From positions 26,584-43,068 of the forward strand of contig JABSSB010000005.1 in NCBI GenBank assembly GCA_013214715.1: a stretch of 16,485 nt of DNA, written 5' to 3'. The first letter of the stretch is position 1. Each line of letters starts with the position of its first letter. Source of the stretch: Paracoccaceae bacterium. Its GTDB lineage: Bacteria > Pseudomonadota > Alphaproteobacteria > Rhodobacterales > Rhodobacteraceae. Below, piece by piece: positions 1-6,542 of this stretch. Both the position numbers and the translations under genes were made by a program. The notes beneath the pieces are model-generated. The model was given only the letters and a program-made list of their open reading frames with translations, was not told the origin of the DNA and ran no database searches.

Positions 1-57
1 GCCCATGCGCGGATGGAAAGCTCGGGGCATATCGGGAAAATCGTTCTCAAGGTCTAA
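1..57 (+). CDS. NAD(P)H:quinone oxidoreductase, C-terminal end (partial)
   Basis: Only the last 18 codons are in the window; they read AHARMESSGHIGKIVLKV and end in TAA at 55-57. The 'AHxxMESxxHIGKIVL' ending is characteristic of zinc-independent quinone oxidoreductases of the MDR (medium-chain dehydrogenase/reductase) superfamily, where it forms the last strand of the NADPH-binding domain. These cytosolic enzymes reduce quinones with NADPH. The gene precedes the TrcR regulator by 165 nt in the same direction. The family call rests on a short tail, so it is probable rather than proven. Confidence 0.7.
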   Translation, partial: AHARMESSGHIGKIVLKV

Positions 58-222
58 GAGCGCGGCGGGTGGACCCCGCCATTGCGCCAAGTCGGCCCTT
101 TCCTTCCTGCGGTATCCCGTGTAAGACACGCGACAATCCCCACATGGACACTGTTCCGGGCCGATCCCGGGACCGCCTGCAAAGCCAGGCGACGGGAAAG
201 CTATATGTAAGGAGACCAAGGC
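58..222 (+). promoter_or_regulatory. Intergenic leader upstream of trcR, with small hairpins
   Basis: This 165-nt gap holds a GC-rich hairpin just after the upstream stop (GGCGGG at 64-69 with CCCGCC at 75-80, no T-run, so at most a weak terminator). Two further hairpins lie in the likely 5' leader of trcR: CCGGG 156-160 with CCCGG 166-170, and CGCCTG 174-179 with CAGGCG 186-191. A strong Shine-Dalgarno AAGGAG at 209-214 lies 8 nt before the trcR ATG. I could not identify a convincing -35/-10 pair. No CtrA-type TTAA-N7-TTAA site was seen in the gap. Confidence 0.4.
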
Positions 223-984
223 ATGTCGAAACCGATCATGGCAAAGGCCACCGCCGTCTGGCTGGTGGACAACACCACCATCAGCTTCAAGCAGATCGCG
301 GATTTTGTCGGTATGCATGAACTGGAAGTGCAGGGTATCGCCGATGGCGACGTCGCCGCTGGCGTGAAAGGCTTTGACCCTATCGCCAACAATCAGCTGA
401 CTCAGGACGAGATTGACGCCGCCGAAGCCAGCCCCCTGTACAAGCTGAAACTGAAATTCAATGCCGCTGCCGTGGGCGAAGAAAAGCGCCGCGGCCCGCG
501 CTATACGCCGCTGTCGAAACGCCAGGACCGCCCCAACGCGATTCTGTGGCTGGTGAAGTTCCACCCCGAACTGGCCGATAGCCAGATTGCCAAGCTGGTC
601 GGCACGACAAAGCCAACAATCCAGTCGATCCGCGAGCGCACGCATTGGAATATCGCCAACATGCAGCCAATCGATCCCGTGGCGTTGGGCCTGTGCAAAC
701 AGTCCGAACTCGACGCCGCCGTTCAGAAGGCAGCCGCCAAGAAAGCCGCCGAGGGCGAAGTCATGTCCGATGATGAACGCCGCAAGCTTGTCTCGACCGA
801 GCAGTCGCTCGGCATGGAGAGCGAGCCCAAGATCCCGACTGCCATTGAGGGGCTGGAAACCTTCTCTCTGGCCGAAGATGACGGCGGCTCGGATGACAGC
901 GACGATCTGCTGGTGGATGCGGACAGCTTCTTCAATCTGCCCAAATCCGGGGATGACGACGAAGACGACCAGCCGCGGGTCTGA
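223..984 (+). CDS. trcR: TrcR-type cell-cycle transcriptional regulator (DUF1013)
   Basis: The 253-aa protein matches the alphaproteobacterial DUF1013/TrcR family, described as a transcriptional regulator tied to the CtrA cell-cycle network; that role is family knowledge. The start is fixed by AAGGAG at 209-214. Two segments resemble helix-turn-helix units, residues 11-42 and 106-140. They sit in two modules that align with each other: WLV 13-15 with 109-111, QIA 24-26 with 121-123, VG 29-30 with 126-127, Q-x-I 37-39 with 134-136, DP 52-53 with 151-152, and DAA 65-67 with 164-166. A basic linker (about 85-103) separates them, an Ala/Lys-rich helix follows at about 165-180, and the C-terminal 37 residues are strongly acidic with many Asp. 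A strong terminator lies downstream at 1132-1155. Confidence 0.88.
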   Translation: MSKPIMAKATAVWLVDNTTISFKQIADFVGMHELEVQGIADGDVAAGVKGFDPIANNQLTQDEIDAAEASPLYKLKLKFNAAAVGEEKRRGPRYTPLSKRQDRPNAILWLVKFHPELADSQIAKLVGTTKPTIQSIRERTHWNIANMQPIDPVALGLCKQSELDAAVQKAAAKKAAEGEVMSDDERRKLVSTEQSLGMESEPKIPTAIEGLETFSLAEDDGGSDDSDDLLVDADSFFNLPKSGDDDEDDQPRV

Positions 985-1015
985 CGACAGGCTGCCCCCG
1001 GTTGTCAGATTTCCT

Positions 1016-1043
1016 GTTGACCGAGGTCGAGGATTCGGTCAAC
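1016..1043. other. Perfect 9-bp inverted repeat downstream of trcR
   Basis: GTTGACCGA (1016-1024) and TCGGTCAAC (1035-1043) are exact inverted copies around a 10-nt loop, starting 32 nt after the trcR stop. No T-run follows on either strand, so it is not an ordinary intrinsic terminator. It could be a 3'-UTR stabilising stem or a protein-binding palindrome. A GANTC methylation site (GATTC) lies at 1032-1036. Confidence 0.5.
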
Positions 1044-1081
1044 TTCGGCCCATGTTGATGATGATGATCCAGTCGAGCCTG

Positions 1082-1087
1082 TATTAT
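1082..1087 (+). promoter_or_regulatory. Candidate -10 box (TATTAT) of a short transcript
   Basis: TATTAT matches the sigma-70 -10 consensus at five of six positions in an otherwise GC-rich gap. No good -35 lies at normal spacing; TTGATG at 1055-1060 is 21 nt upstream, which is too far. If used, transcription would start near 1094 and meet the terminator at 1132-1155, giving an RNA of about 60 nt. Within it, AAGGAG (1101-1106) precedes a three-codon ORF (ATG TCT GAA TGA, 1121-1132). This is a weak prediction. Confidence 0.25.
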
Positions 1088-1131
1088 CGCCGGTCCTGAT
1101 AAGGAGCGGTTCATTAATCTATGTCTGAATG

Positions 1132-1155
1132 AAGCCGCCTCGGGGCGGCTTTTTT
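1132..1155 (+). terminator. Intrinsic terminator between trcR and the GNAT gene
   Basis: AAGCCGCC (1132-1139) pairs perfectly with GGCGGCTT (1144-1151) around a TCGG loop, and the T-run spans 1150-1155. Flanking GAATGAA (1127-1133) and TTCATTC (1154-1160) make the region partly symmetrical, so it may also work for the opposite strand. It should separate transcription of trcR from the acetyltransferase, whose Shine-Dalgarno lies 25 nt beyond. Confidence 0.88.
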
Positions 1156-1194
1156 CATTCTCCCACGAGGCGCAAACCGCAAGGAGTGGGAAAG

Positions 1195-1671
1195 ATGACC
1201 AAGACTGAAGATGTGCCACATGATCCGCACCTGCGTCCGGCCCGGGCGGCGGATGCCTTTGGGCTGCTGCAAATGGTGCGCGCGCTGGCCGCGCATCATG
1301 GTGACAACGCGCAGCTGGGCATGGATCAGTTGATCCAGCAGGCCATTGGCTCGGCCCGGCAGTTCGATGTGCTGGTGGCCGAACAGGATGGACAATTGGT
1401 GGGCTATGCCGCGATGCAATCCGTGGGCCGGTTGCAGCATGGCCAGCGCGGCGTCGACCTGCATCACCTTTACGTAGCTGAGGCCATGCGCGGATCCGGT
1501 CTGGGCACATGTCTGATCGACGCAGTGCAGCAGGCCGCCAGCCGGGCCGGGGCCGATTACCTGCGCGTCGCTGCCGAGATCGACAATATCGAAGCGCAGG
1601 GGTTTTACCGCAAGCTGGGGATGGAGCAGAAGCCGGTTGGCCGCTCGGTCAGCTATGAAAGGGCGCTGTAG
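1195..1671 (+). CDS. GNAT-family N-acetyltransferase
   Basis: The 158-aa protein is a single GCN5-related N-acetyltransferase domain, which transfers an acetyl group from acetyl-CoA to an amine. Motif A, the acetyl-CoA pyrophosphate loop, is visible as LHHLYVAEAMRGSGLG at residues 89-104. The C-terminal N-x-x-A-x-x-FYRKLGM pattern (131-143) is also typical. ATG 1195 was chosen because AAGGAG at 1181-1186 lies 8 nt before it; an upstream in-frame ATG at 1129 would overlap the terminator hairpin. The substrate cannot be inferred. The gene converges on recR with 9 nt between the stops. Confidence 0.88.
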   Translation: MTKTEDVPHDPHLRPARAADAFGLLQMVRALAAHHGDNAQLGMDQLIQQAIGSARQFDVLVAEQDGQLVGYAAMQSVGRLQHGQRGVDLHHLYVAEAMRGSGLGTCLIDAVQQAASRAGADYLRVAAEIDNIEAQGFYRKLGMEQKPVGRSVSYERAL

Positions 1672-1680
1672 CGCGCCCTG

Positions 1681-2274
1681 TCACAGATCGCGCCGCGCGC
1701 GCAGCGCGGCGGTGATCGTCCCATCATCGAGGTAATCGAGCTCTCCCCCGATCGGCACGCCTTGCGCCAGTGAGGTGATGCGCACCCGCCCGTCCAGCAG
1801 ATCGGCAATGTAATGCGCCGTGGTCTGACCGTCGACCGTGGCGTTGAGGGCAAGAATCACCTCGCTCACATCTTCGGATGTGACGCGGTCAATCAGCTTG
1901 GGGATTTTCAACTCTTCCGGCCCGACGGCATCAAGCGCCGAGAGCGTACCGCCCAGAACGTGGTAGCGGCCTTTGAACACGCCCGAGCGTTCCATCGCCC
2001 ACAGATCGGCCACATCTTCGACCACGCAAAGCTCTCCGTTCGCGCGGCGCTCATCTGTGCAGATATCGCAAATTTCAGAGGTGCCGACATTGCCGCAATT
2101 TAGGCATTCCCGCGCCGTGGCGGCGACCTGCGTCATGGCATCGGCCAAAGGCGTCAGCAACAGCGCGCGTTTGCGGATCAGATGCAGTACTGCCCGCCGC
2201 GCAGACCGCGGCCCCAGCCCCGGCAGTTTGGCCAGAAGCTCGATCAGATTGTCGATGTCTTGCGTCGAATTCAC
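1681..2274 (-). CDS. recR: Recombination mediator protein RecR
   Basis: RecR works with RecF/RecO to load RecA on gapped DNA during recombinational repair. The 197-aa length is standard. In order it has the N-terminal helix-hairpin-helix (LPGLGPRSARR, 17-27), the four-cysteine zinc finger (Cys57, Cys60, Cys69, Cys72), and a TOPRIM domain starting around CVVEDVADLWAME. A GTG start at 2272-2274 was chosen because GGAG lies 5 nt before it and the protein then begins NSTQDIDNLIELL as in the family; a longer ORF to 2319 would add 15 residues without a ribosome site. It is the last gene of the dnaX-ebfC-recR cluster, 51 nt after ebfC. Confidence 0.95.
   Translation of the reverse strand: MNSTQDIDNLIELLAKLPGLGPRSARRAVLHLIRKRALLLTPLADAMTQVAATARECLNCGNVGTSEICDICTDERRANGELCVVEDVADLWAMERSGVFKGRYHVLGGTLSALDAVGPEELKIPKLIDRVTSEDVSEVILALNATVDGQTTAHYIADLLDGRVRITSLAQGVPIGGELDYLDDGTITAALRARRDL
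1686..1717. other. GC-rich hairpin at the convergent recR/GNAT gene ends
   Basis: CGCCGCGC (1691-1698) pairs perfectly with GCGCGGCG (1704-1711) around GCGCA, with outer GATC at 1686-1689 and 1714-1717. It lies inside the last recR codons and just past the GNAT stop. There is no T-run, but it could help define the 3' ends of both transcripts. Confidence 0.4.
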
Positions 2275-2325
2275 GTCAGCTCCGGGCCGAGAGGGCGAGA
2301 TAGGGTATTTTTGAAGCAAAGAAGC

Positions 2326-2670
2326 TTAGAAGGGCAGTTTCATATCCGCCGGAAGACCGAGGCTTTCGGTGAGGCTCTTCATCTCTTCCTGCGCGCGGTC
2401 AGCGGCTTTGATCTGCGCGTCCTTGATAGCGGCGACGATCAGGTCTTCGACCACTTCCTTGTCATCGCCATTGAAGATCGACGGATCAATATCGAGCGTT
2501 TTGAGATCGCCCTTGGCCGAGCAGACGGCCTTCACAAGGCCTGCGCCTGCTTCGCCGGTGACCATGATATTGTGCATGTCATCCTGGAGTTGCGCCATCT
2601 TGGTCTGCATCTCCTGCGCTTTTTTCATCATGCCGGCCATATCGCCCAGCTGGCCCAATCCTTTGAACAT
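2326..2670 (-). CDS. ebfC: YbaB/EbfC family nucleoid-associated protein
   Basis: The 114-aa protein has the YbaB/EbfC layout: an N-terminal Met/Gln/Lys-rich helix (GMMKKAQEMQTKMAQLQ), a small sheet with the conserved G-x-G segment (TGEAGAGLVKAV), and a C-terminal helix. These dimers bind DNA as tweezer-like nucleoid proteins. The ATG at 2668-2670 has GGAG 7 nt upstream, inside the end of the preceding membrane-protein gene, whose TAG is only 1 nt before this start. Translation is therefore probably coupled. It lies between dnaX and recR as in many bacteria. Confidence 0.93.
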   Translation of the reverse strand: MFKGLGQLGDMAGMMKKAQEMQTKMAQLQDDMHNIMVTGEAGAGLVKAVCSAKGDLKTLDIDPSIFNGDDKEVVEDLIVAAIKDAQIKAADRAQEEMKSLTESLGLPADMKLPF

Positions 2671-2671
2671 C

Positions 2672-3082
2672 CTAGTTCTCCGATCCGTTTGCGCCGCGCT
2701 CGGGCGGCTTGGTTCTGAATACGATTGCCACACATATTGCAGCCGCCGCCGCGATGAACAAGGCAGGAGAGCCAATGCAGCCCTCGGCCATGCCCGGCGC
2801 GCGCAGGCCGGATGGATCTATCATCGCGACGATCGTGATGAACGCCGTCCACAAGATCACCGCGCCCAGCCCCAGCCATTGATTGCGAAAGCGCAGGGCC
2901 AAAACGGACAGGGCCAAAAGGATCAAACCCGCGGGCGAGGTGAAGAGCGCGACAGCCTCGGTCACAGCGGACGCTTGGGTGCCGTCCCAATTGGGCCGGG
3001 AGGTGGTGCAGGTGCTGGCGATACCGGGGGCGGGCAGGGTGATGAACACAAAAGCCCAGAAGATCTGTCGGATGGGATGCAA
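2672..3082 (-). CDS. Small multi-pass membrane protein, function unknown
   Basis: I do not recognise the family. From the preferred start the product is 136 aa with four hydrophobic stretches: about 7-22 (signal anchor or signal peptide, with P-x-P-G-I-A-S at its end), 50-66, 70-88 and 105-124. A CTTSRPNWDG segment follows the first one. Cys25 and Cys102 lie outside the hydrophobic cores and could pair if exported. The start chosen is TTG at 3080-3082 because GGAG lies 6 nt upstream and the protein then opens with its hydrophobic segment. An ATG at 3128-3130 overlaps the preceding stop as TGATG but has no Shine-Dalgarno. The stop is 1 nt before ebfC. Confidence 0.7.
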   Translation of the reverse strand: MHPIRQIFWAFVFITLPAPGIASTCTTSRPNWDGTQASAVTEAVALFTSPAGLILLALSVLALRFRNQWLGLGAVILWTAFITIVAMIDPSGLRAPGMAEGCIGSPALFIAAAAAICVAIVFRTKPPERGANGSEN

Positions 3083-3129
3083 GGCTGTCTCCGTTTCATA
3101 AGGGTGACGGCGCGGGCGTGGTTGCCGCA

Positions 3130-3606
3130 TCAAGACGCCAGCAGGGAAAGAATGGTGTCGTTGGTCGACACATTTTTTTTGGCCAGAACACGTTCCGTCA
3201 GTGAGGCGAACATGACCTGATCGGTCTGGTTGCGCGCCGACCAGATCCGCGTCGGACGGCTGCGCGCGGCAAGGCCAGCGATCGGACGATCCGATGCATC
3301 GCGCACAGGGACGCCGAAATAGGATTGCGCTTTCACCTGAGTCATGAAGCCACAGGGGCGGGGGGCGCTGCGGGAGTTGGCCGCGGACACGGTCACCGAC
3401 CGGTTCTCTCGGGTCACCAGATCGCAGAAATGCTCGTTTGACTGAATGAATTCGGTGCTTGCACGGGCAAACGAGGTTTTAGGTTGCAACGTCCTGACCC
3501 CGCGCGAGGCCCGGTCTTGGACCGACAAAACGACTGTCTCCGTCGCAAGCTGGTCTTTTGCAACAGAAAGGAGCCACAGGATTTTGCCAAGCGTTTCACG
3601 CGCCAT
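3130..3606 (-). CDS. GAF-domain-like protein in the dnaX operon
   Basis: The 158-aa product resembles a small GAF domain, a ligand- or redox-sensing fold. The pattern is an HFCDLVTRENRSVTV segment (59-73), a gap, then SYFGVPVRDASDRPIAGLAA (95-114), which matches the 'YxGVPVRDxxGRPIGTL' strand pair of GAF proteins. No catalytic or kinase domain is attached. The start at 3606 has only a weak AGG upstream and lies 43 nt after the dnaX stop. The stop overlaps the in-frame ATG of the next ORF as TGATG. A run of eight A on the coding strand (3173-3180) encodes Lys143-Lys144-Asn145. The last 15 residues show no homology I recognise, so partial decay cannot be excluded. Confidence 0.6.
   Translation of the reverse strand: MARETLGKILWLLSVAKDQLATETVVLSVQDRASRGVRTLQPKTSFARASTEFIQSNEHFCDLVTRENRSVTVSAANSRSAPRPCGFMTQVKAQSYFGVPVRDASDRPIAGLAARSRPTRIWSARNQTDQVMFASLTERVLAKKNVSTNDTILSLLAS
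3173..3180 (-). other. A8 homopolymer; possible slippage site
   Basis: The coding (minus) strand reads GCC AAA AAA AAT GTG across this point in the GAF-like ORF, giving an A-AAA-AAT heptamer. A -1 shift here enters a frame with no stop codon down to the TAG at 2672-2674, so it would fuse the GAF-like protein to the membrane protein. Slippage is not shown; the run and the open frame are directly visible. Confidence 0.45.
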
Positions 3607-3649
3607 GGGACAGACCTATGCAAGCTGCGAGATTTGGCAAGGCGATGTG

Positions 3650-5419
3650 TCACTCTCCCTCGAAGGGATCCCATTCGTCTTCGACCTCTGGCAAAGCTTC
3701 GGCTTCGGCGCTGGCTTGCAGGTCCTGCATCGTGCGGATGGCGGTGATGCTGGCCTGCGGGAAATGCTCGAACACAGCGGCGACCATGGGATGGGCCATT
3801 GCCTCGCGGCGCAGCGCGGTGTCGGCGGCATGGCGTTTTTCGGCGATGGTGTCTCCGCCGCCTTCATTGACCAGCGTGATCGCCCAACGCGCGCCGGTCC
3901 AGCTTTGCAAGCGGCTGCCAAGGCGTTGGGTCAAATCAGCCGGGGCTGCCTCGGTGGGTTGCACTTCGATCCGGCCGGGCTGGTAGGCGACAAGGCGCAG
4001 GTGGCTTTCCACTTCGACCAGCAATTTGACGTCGCGATTGGCGCGGATCAGCTCAACCACATGCTCAAAGCTTGGGTAATGCGCCAGCGCTGCCGCCCCT
4101 TCGGTGGCCAACGCAGTCGCGGCACCGCCGGATTGCATGACCGGCGCATGGGCCGCGCCCGGCGTGCCCGGCGCCGCGGCTTGCGGCCCGCGTGCAGGTG
4201 CATGGGCGCCGCCGCCGGGACCGCTACCCCCTGCCGGCGGCGTGGGTGGGCGTGGCGCATCCTTGAGTTTCGAGACCAGTTCTTCGGGGCTTGGCAGATC
4301 GGCGACATGGGTCAGACGGATCACGGCCATTTCGGCGGCCATCATCGCATTGGGGGCGGCGGCGACCTCTTCCATCGCTTTCAAAAGCATTTGCCACATG
4401 CGCGACAGCACCCGCATCTGCAGCGCCTGCGCCATGGCCTGCCCGCGCGCCCGTTCATCCGGCGATACGGTTGGGTCTTCGGCGGCATCGGGGGTGATTT
4501 TCACCACGGACACCCAATGCGTGATTTCGGCCAGATCGCGCAACACGGCCAGCGGGTCGGCTCCGGCGGCATATTGCGCGCCCAGTTCGGTCAGCGCGCC
4601 TCCGGCATCGCCGCGCAGGATCAAATCCAGAAGATCCAATACCCGGCCGCGATCCGCCAGCCCCAGCATGGCGCGGACCTGATCGGCAGTGGTTTCCCCG
4701 GCACCATGGCTGATCGCCTGATCCAGCAGCGATTGCGCATCCCGGGCCGAACCTTCGGCCGCGCGTGTGATCAGTGCCAGCGCATCTTCAGCGATCTCGG
4801 CCCCTTCGGCAGTCGCGATGCGTCGCAGCATGGCGATCATGTCTTCGGGTTCGATCCGGCGCAGGTCAAAGCGCTGACACCGCGACAGCACCGTGACCGG
4901 AACTTTGCGGATCTCGGTCGTGGCAAAGATGAATTTCACATGCTCTGGCGGCTCTTCCAGCGTTTTCAGCAGCGCGTTGAACGCGCTGTTGGAGAGCATG
5001 TGCACCTCGTCGATAATATAGATCTTGTAGCGGGCCGAGGCCGCGCGATAGCGCACCGCGTCGATGATTTCGCGGATGTCGCCCACCCCGGTGCGCGAGG
5101 CCGCGTCCATCTCCATCACATCGACATGGCGGCCTTCGCTGATGGCCACGCAATGCTCGCAAACACCGCAAGGTTCGGTCGTCGGACCGCCTGTGCCATC
5201 GGGGCCGATACAGTTCATGCCTTTGGCGATGATTCGGGCCGTGGTGGTTTTGCCGGTGCCGCGAATGCCCGTCATGATGAAGGCCTGCGCGATGCGATCT
5301 GCCGCAAAGGCGTTGCGCAGCGTGCGCACCATTGCATCCTGCCCAACCAGATCAGCAAAGGTTTCCGGCCGGTATTTCCGCGCCAAAACCTGATAGCCGC
5401 CCGATTCCTGCTCGCTCAT
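3650..5419 (-). CDS. dnaX: DNA polymerase III subunit gamma/tau
   Basis: This is the ATPase of the replicative clamp loader, which loads the beta clamp and bridges polymerase cores. The 589-aa product has Walker A GIRGTGKT (51-58), four zinc-binding cysteines (70, 84, 87, 90), Walker B IYIIDEVH (133-140), the SRC motif (179-181) and sensor-2 GSARD (223-227). A Pro/Gly/Ala-rich linker at about 387-440 leads to a tau-type C-terminal domain ending in an acidic tail. I saw no A-AAA-AAG-type slippery site near the linker, so a shorter gamma form by frameshifting is not predicted. The ribosome site before ATG 5419 is weak (TAGG). It heads the cluster running to recR. Confidence 0.97.
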   Translation of the reverse strand: MSEQESGGYQVLARKYRPETFADLVGQDAMVRTLRNAFAADRIAQAFIMTGIRGTGKTTTARIIAKGMNCIGPDGTGGPTTEPCGVCEHCVAISEGRHVDVMEMDAASRTGVGDIREIIDAVRYRAASARYKIYIIDEVHMLSNSAFNALLKTLEEPPEHVKFIFATTEIRKVPVTVLSRCQRFDLRRIEPEDMIAMLRRIATAEGAEIAEDALALITRAAEGSARDAQSLLDQAISHGAGETTADQVRAMLGLADRGRVLDLLDLILRGDAGGALTELGAQYAAGADPLAVLRDLAEITHWVSVVKITPDAAEDPTVSPDERARGQAMAQALQMRVLSRMWQMLLKAMEEVAAAPNAMMAAEMAVIRLTHVADLPSPEELVSKLKDAPRPPTPPAGGSGPGGGAHAPARGPQAAAPGTPGAAHAPVMQSGGAATALATEGAAALAHYPSFEHVVELIRANRDVKLLVEVESHLRLVAYQPGRIEVQPTEAAPADLTQRLGSRLQSWTGARWAITLVNEGGGDTIAEKRHAADTALRREAMAHPMVAAVFEHFPQASITAIRTMQDLQASAEAEALPEVEDEWDPFEGE

Positions 5420-5581
5420 GCTTGCCTACCCCAATGCTCTGCCGGGTCACCCTAAAGGCCCCCGGCGGGCGCGTCCACTGTCGCAGGCGGGGCAAGTCAG
5501 GATGTCTGGGCTCTCAACTTCGGCGTGTGGCGGATTAGGCTGACGACACCGTGAACGTATCAGTGCCCGTGGGAGGGATTT
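5420..5581. promoter_or_regulatory. Divergent promoter region between dnaX and the 5582 gene
   Basis: This 162-nt gap must hold promoters for dnaX (leftward) and the small ORF at 5582 (rightward) unless distant ones are used. I could not assign convincing -35/-10 boxes on either strand. The only strong element is GGGAGGG at 5571-5577, the ribosome site of the rightward gene. Confidence 0.35.
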
Positions 5582-5968
5582 ATGTCTGAACAATTTCTGA
5601 GCAAAGAGCGTCGTCTGCAACTGGCCAAGGTGCTGGATGCGCGGTTCAACATTCCAATCATCAAAGGCCATCGCGAATTGAACGTTTTTATCAAGATCGT
5701 GGATTCGGTGGACCGGTTGATGAGAAAATACATCCATGACGAAGTGCTGGAAACCATGACCGACCCGGATCTTGAGATCGAGGATATGGTGAAATCCGCG
5801 CTCAAGGACAATCTGGTGCCGATCCTCAGCCAATTGGTGCTGCCGTTGATCCCCGGTGCGGTGAAACTGGCGGTGTTCAACTTCCTGATCGATTTTCTGG
5901 TTGATGCGATGGCCGATGCCACCACGATCGACGAGAAAGCCGAAGAGTTTCTGGAGGCGTTGGCCTGA
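5582..5968 (+). CDS. Hypothetical small helical protein, family not recognised
   Basis: The 128-aa protein has a well-supported start: GGAGG (5572-5576) lies 5 nt before ATG 5582. It is rich in Leu, Ile, Val, Asp and Glu and probably all-helical. A hydrophobic block spans about 78-110 (VPILSQLVLPLIPG, then VFNFLIDFLV) and is interrupted by Pro80, Pro88 and Pro91, suggesting membrane association or an oligomeric core rather than a plain transmembrane helix. The N-terminal third is charged, and the last 18 residues are acidic. There are no cysteines and no signal peptide. Its stop (5966-5968) directly abuts the stop of the convergent TetR gene. No function is proposed. Confidence 0.8.
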   Translation: MSEQFLSKERRLQLAKVLDARFNIPIIKGHRELNVFIKIVDSVDRLMRKYIHDEVLETMTDPDLEIEDMVKSALKDNLVPILSQLVLPLIPGAVKLAVFNFLIDFLVDAMADATTIDEKAEEFLEALA

Positions 5969-6532
5969 TCAGTGCGGCAGGGTGAGCCGGTCAGGCAGGC
6001 TGCGCAGCACATCGGAATTGGCCTGACTGCGCGCCACTGTCCACCCGCCCTGCAACAAGAGCAACATATGCTCCGAGGCAGAGCGCGCCTCTGCCTCGCT
6101 CAGCCCCAATCGCACGCCATGGGCCGTGGTCGTATCGACCCAATTGGCCATGAGCCCCGCGGCATGCTGGCGAAACTCGGCATTTTCCGGCCCGTCCAGC
6201 AAGGTGGCCGTGATCGGGCACCCTTCAGCCTGTCCTGACAGGTCAAAGAATTTCGCGACCTTGTGGCACAGCGTGCGCACGCCGTCGGGGAAATCGGTGG
6301 CCTCTGCAAAAGAGGCGTCGATCACAGCCGTCATCCCGTCCGACGCCCAGCTCGCCGCGGCGAGCGCCAGATCGGATTTGCCATTGGGAAAATGGTGGTA
6401 AAGCGAGCCTTTGGGCGCCTGCGCTGCTTCCAGCAATTCGGCCATGCCCACCCCGTGATACCCGCGGCGGCGGAACAGATCGGCGGCAGCGCGGATCAGC
6501 CTGTCGCGGGTGGGCAGTGTGTCTGTCTTCAT
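5969..6532 (-). CDS. TetR/AcrR-family transcriptional repressor (LmrA/YxaF-like)
   Basis: The 187-aa protein starts with a typical TetR N-terminal DNA-binding domain: RLIRAAADLFRRRGYHGVGM followed by the recognition helix region APKGSLYHHFPNGKSDL (39-55). The ligand-binding part contains GCPITATLLD, like the C-terminal domain of LmrA/YxaF-type members. Such dimers repress until a small hydrophobic ligand binds. It is divergent from the alpha/beta-hydrolase gene, and three matching palindromes fill the gap. It likely represses both itself and the hydrolase. No clear Shine-Dalgarno precedes ATG 6532. The effector is unknown. Confidence 0.92.
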   Translation of the reverse strand: MKTDTLPTRDRLIRAAADLFRRRGYHGVGMAELLEAAQAPKGSLYHHFPNGKSDLALAAASWASDGMTAVIDASFAEATDFPDGVRTLCHKVAKFFDLSGQAEGCPITATLLDGPENAEFRQHAAGLMANWVDTTTAHGVRLGLSEAEARSASEHMLLLLQGGWTVARSQANSDVLRSLPDRLTLPH

Positions 6533-6542
6533 AATCTATGTC

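Noticed and set aside
932..1510. Minus-strand open frame across the trcR/GNAT gap
   Set aside because: It runs through the terminator hairpin and antisense to the GNAT domain, with no family resemblance.
2275..2319. Upstream ATG extension of recR
   Set aside because: It adds 15 residues unlike RecR and lacks a ribosome site; GTG 2274 has GGAG at ideal spacing and the family N-terminus.
4100..4270. Possible programmed frameshift in dnaX producing a gamma subunit
   Set aside because: The linker codons are GC-rich and contain no A-AAA-AAG-type slippery heptamer or homopolymer run that I could find.
3446..5455. A 669-codon open frame on the plus strand opposite dnaX and the GAF-like gene
   Set aside because: It is antisense to dnaX, which has all its family motifs. 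The translation is low-complexity, rich in Arg, His and Gly, as expected for a GC-rich shadow frame, and has no recognisable domain or ribosome site.
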